Source: Pseudoscleropodium purum (lineage: Eukaryota > Streptophyta > Bryopsida > Hypnales > Brachytheciaceae). Taken from it: a DNA stretch of 64,000 bases. Position 1 is the first letter of the stretch. The number at the start of each line of letters is the position of its first letter. Position numbers and translations under genes: made by a program. Positions 60,944 through 64,000 of this stretch are shown here, piece by piece. The DNA lies in assembly GCA_963969395.1 (NCBI GenBank), contig OZ017797.1, forward strand, positions 23,250,001-23,314,000, given 5' to 3'. The notes under the pieces are model-generated. The model searched no databases and was not told the origin of the DNA. It saw only the letters and a program-made list of their open reading frames with translations.

Positions 60944-62960
60944 ATGCCTCCCATCAAGGTCGACATAGAGTGCACAGCGTACTGCAGGTGTGTGTTCCAT
61001 TTCGTGCTCCGTGCGTAGAAAATTTTCCCGCTTTCAATTCTCGATCCTGCGTCACAGAGTATTCACTGCTGCTGATCGTGGTGTCACGGAGTACTCTCCG
61101 GAATCGCATTGTGATTCTTGTGTCACATAGCATTCTCCAGAATCGTCGTGGATTATTCGCTTGGGGTTTATTTGCTGAATACTTTACCTGCAAATCTGCC
61201 AATCATCTAGTGGTTTGTCGTCCAGATCCACACCGCTAGGGTTCGCTAGGATTGTTGATATGCACGCTGCTGATATACTGAGATGCATTATCAATATCTG
61301 CAGGTGCGGATATTGCTGTAATTGGGAATGGGGCCTCAGGCTACCCGGCCCATATTACATTGGCTTCTCGCCCTCGTTAATGCCTGTGCGATTTCGCTAT
61401 CGGAAGAATGGCAATAGGGAACATCAGAGACTGCCTTTTTTCTGCAAGTAAGTGCACTGTAGTTGTCTCTACTCAAGCGCACAAAACAGCATCCTAGGTA
61501 CATGTAGGAATGATACATAGGATGCTGATCAAAGCTGCAGCCGTGACTTCATCTTTGTATGCAGCACAGAGAAATTCTGGAACGATTGAGACTTTTATGA
61601 TAATAATTTGGTGAAAGGTGGTCACCCTTTATCAGGTTTTGGACAGCAACCACACAGACTGGGCAGCCTTATTATGGACTGACGTCCAATGGAAGCTATC
61701 CAGCTCAGGTCTGTTTCACTCCTTTTGACTAATTTTGTTGAGCCTGACATGAATATTTCACGAGACAGTTCATAACAACCAGAAGTGATTTATGTTCATG
61801 ATAGAGTTCAATTTCACTTGTGTCCAGAAATTCGGGGCAATTTTGAAAGCCGTTTCTTTTTTCTTTCTTTCATTTTGATGTAGTTAGTTAGTTCTCGATC
61901 TCAGATCATCATCTTTTGTTCGCATCAGGCCCGACCACCTCTCCTCTCGAAGCTGAGTCTGATGAACTACCAAAACCTTCCAGCCCGGCTGCTGTTCTTT
62001 CCGTGGAAGCTTTTGCCACGGCATGGAACAATTGCCGCTGATACTACCTACTACCCCTTTGGCACGCGCATGTTTATTCCTGGCTATGGATGGGGCGAGG
62101 CAAGTCTCTTAACCCTTCCTCGTTCCGCTTGCTCTGGACTTCGTTGTGCTATGCGAGTTCTACCCATGCGACATGTTAAAAATGTTGAACTTGAGTGTAT
62201 TTTTGTTTCTTATATAAATTTCAGCTCAGGAGTCACTTGTTTTGCTTCACAAGTGCACGCTCATTCATCACCATCTTGTTATTATGCTAGTAGTATGGGT
62301 TGCTAAATGTTGAAGCACCTTTTTGTTTGAAATCATTAAGTTGAAGGGTGGTGTTGGAAATGCAGGTGGAGGATCGAGGTGGCGCAATCAAGGGGCCTCA
62401 TCGTATTGATCTCTACCATCGTTCACACAACAATGCTCTTCAATGGGGTCGTCGCAAAGTCCAGGTGAGGGTGATGTGGAGACTCCTGGAGTTACTCTGT
62501 TCATTTTATTTAGTGTCATCCATGTTTTAATGTAACATCAAAATAGCATGCCATAGAGTGAATGCACTTTTTTTTTGTGAAATCGTGTACTTGGGCACCA
62601 CCATCAAGAAGCTTTTGAGTGAAAAGTTAATTGACAAGTGGCCAACTCGAGATCCAAAGTTTAGTAAATGGTTTGAATCAATAGGAACACTAAATACATG
62701 GTGTTTGCATTAGAATTAAGCCTACTTAATACTGTATCATTCACTTCATCAAATATATGGTATAGTTGTAGTATCCTACTCACATGAGTTTGTCTTTCAG
62801 AGGCCCTAGTCTGTTTTCAACACTAAGCTCCGTGCGTTGCATGTTCTCACAGGTATTGGTCATCAAACCAGGCCAAAGTAGGTTGGATGACTTGAACATC
62901 CCTGGACCAGTGAAGTCGGCCCTCAAGGGCTTAAATTGGATACGTACCCTCCTATTTTAG
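60944..62960 (+). CDS. 3D-domain (MltA/YuiC-type double-psi barrel) protein, 212 residues, six exons
   Basis: Exons read by eye: 60944-60987, 61304-61447, 61636-61708, 61929-62099, 62366-62464, 62853-62960; phases agree. Introns are GT-AG except the fourth, which begins GC. The joined protein starts MPPIKVDIECTAYCRCGYCC, matching the TAY-type opening strand of 3D domains. Then come TGQPYYGLTSNGSYP (71-85), GTIAADTTYYPFGTRMFIPG (120-139), VEDRGGAIKGPHRIDLYHRS (145-164) and NNALQWGRRKVQV (166-178). The three aspartates that name the domain appear as D125, D147 and D159. In bacteria such domains occur in the MltA lytic transglycosylase and in YuiC/Sps-type cell-wall proteins. A role in plastid peptidoglycan would be an inference: no transit or signal peptide is visible. 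The start is the first ATG after an in-frame stop. AATAAA lies at 63256. Confidence 0.88.
62100..62365 (+). other. GC-AG intron (intron 4 of the 3D-domain gene)
   Basis: The donor reads GAG followed by GCAAGT, the standard context of rare GC donors; the acceptor is AATGCAG. Only this donor joins GYGWGE to VEDRGGAIKG in frame. The nearby GT at 62104 would shift the frame out of the conserved domain. Confidence 0.85.
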
Positions 62961-64000
62961 TGCCACACTTTTACTCGTCTGTGATAATGTGGTGCAGTTG
63001 CAAGGTTTCTGAGTGGTGCTGTATCGAGTCTATGTGTATAGCTTCAGCTTCTGGAGGACTCCATTACAGCTGTTTTCTGATATCCCCCTAAGTTTCCCCT
63101 TCTGTAATGAGGGAGTGGAAGGTATTGATATGGCAGGGTTGTTCCATACGAACTTCAAGCAAACAAGTGAATCAAAACTTTGATTATTTTTCAGTTTCAG
63201 TGAGAGGTAGATGGAACAGTCTAGATACATGAATGTGTGGTCGTTTGATTATGGAAATAAAGGTCTTTGACTTGTTTTGATTAAATTCTTCCCGGATGTT
63301 GCAGTATCATGTGGGACTAGTGATTCGGTATCATTGTGTGTCGGCAGTAGCTAGGTAAGATTGATTAGGAATAAGAATTGATTGATCATGTTTTCTGAGC
63401 TCACAACACTTAACCCTGTAAGGATGCAGCGGACCAGAATGCAATGGTCCGATGGATGACTTCACTATTAACTGTAAAAAAAAAAGAATGCACCTATTGG
63501 TCCAGCAATTGGAGAATTTTGGAGACTACCTTGGTCATTGGGGGCGTGTCCTTATGGGATTAATATATATATAATTTATTAGAGAGTATGGGAGGGTGGA
63601 CTATGAATAGTTTCACCTAGAATCCCCAAGCAAAGTACTCCTCAAACATGAATTAAAGAAATTCAAAACATATATAATCATTTGTATTGGAAGGTATGCC
63701 ATATACAAAAAGAAGTTTTCCAGATGTATTTATAGTCATCTTATTGGATATTGAGAAAATATTGTGTTGAATTTTACTAATTTTTCAATTTTTCAATTTA
63801 CTAGAGGCAAAAGTAGTGAAAGATGGAGAGTTAGGAACGGGAGATTTGAATTTTCATATTTTGTTGGTACTAAAGCAACATTGGTTCCAAATATTGAATT
63901 TTTTTTAGAGAATCTAGGATGAATGATTGTTGAGACTACAAATAGTGAAATTTGAATGATAGTGTGAAGTTATTACTATTTGGTATTGCAATTTGAAAGA
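62961..64000. other. 3' UTR and AT-rich spacer
   Basis: Transcript-like composition continues to about 63460, with AATAAA at 63256-63261 as a likely polyadenylation signal. AT-rich spacer follows to the window edge. No further gene is seen. Confidence 0.5.

Overview
This window is nuclear DNA from a land plant. It has multi-exon genes with GT-AG introns, telo-box motifs in front of a ribosome-biogenesis gene, a plant/algal-type bestrophin, AT-rich gene-poor spacers and several MITE-like elements. I would guess a seed-free plant such as a bryophyte, but the sequence alone does not prove the group.

Five genes can be supported, all on the + strand. (1) 1081-13104 is a 15-exon gene for a URB1/Npa1-type 60S ribosome-assembly protein of 2737 residues. 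(2) 23993-25084 is an intronless bestrophin-like anion channel of 363 residues. (3) 33998-34837 is an intronless multi-span membrane protein of unknown family. Its first ~80 bp are the last copy of a three-copy tandem duplication. (4) 43767-51552 is a small ankyrin-repeat protein of 208 residues, rebuilt from four exons around a 6.7 kb intron. (5) 60944-62960 is a six-exon gene for a 212-residue 3D-domain (double-psi beta-barrel, MltA/YuiC-type) protein. One of its introns has a GC donor.

The rest is mostly AT-rich spacer. It holds short transposons that can be delimited by terminal inverted repeats and target-site duplications: a two-member hAT-like MITE family (15.5 and 47.2 kb), a 153 bp almost perfectly folding hAT-like MITE (25.7 kb), a GC-rich hAT-like MITE (21.1 kb), an 81 bp Stowaway MITE (27.5 kb), a 523 bp TIR element inserted into a decaying tandem array (18.7 kb), and a 343 bp TIR element with a nested hairpin (59.4 kb). 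A probable retroelement remnant lies at 39-40.8 kb. Two families of dispersed AT-rich repeats occur; family A copies lie inside and just 3' of the ankyrin gene.

The five genes have unrelated likely roles (nucleolar assembly, anion transport, unknown membrane protein, ankyrin adaptor, cell-wall-type enzyme), so there is no sign of a gene cluster. The notable points are gene structure (GC-AG intron, giant intron, duplicated 5' end) and the datable transposon insertions. I found no clear tRNA, rRNA, CRISPR or new multi-gene system. All exon joins are read by eye and unconfirmed by transcripts.
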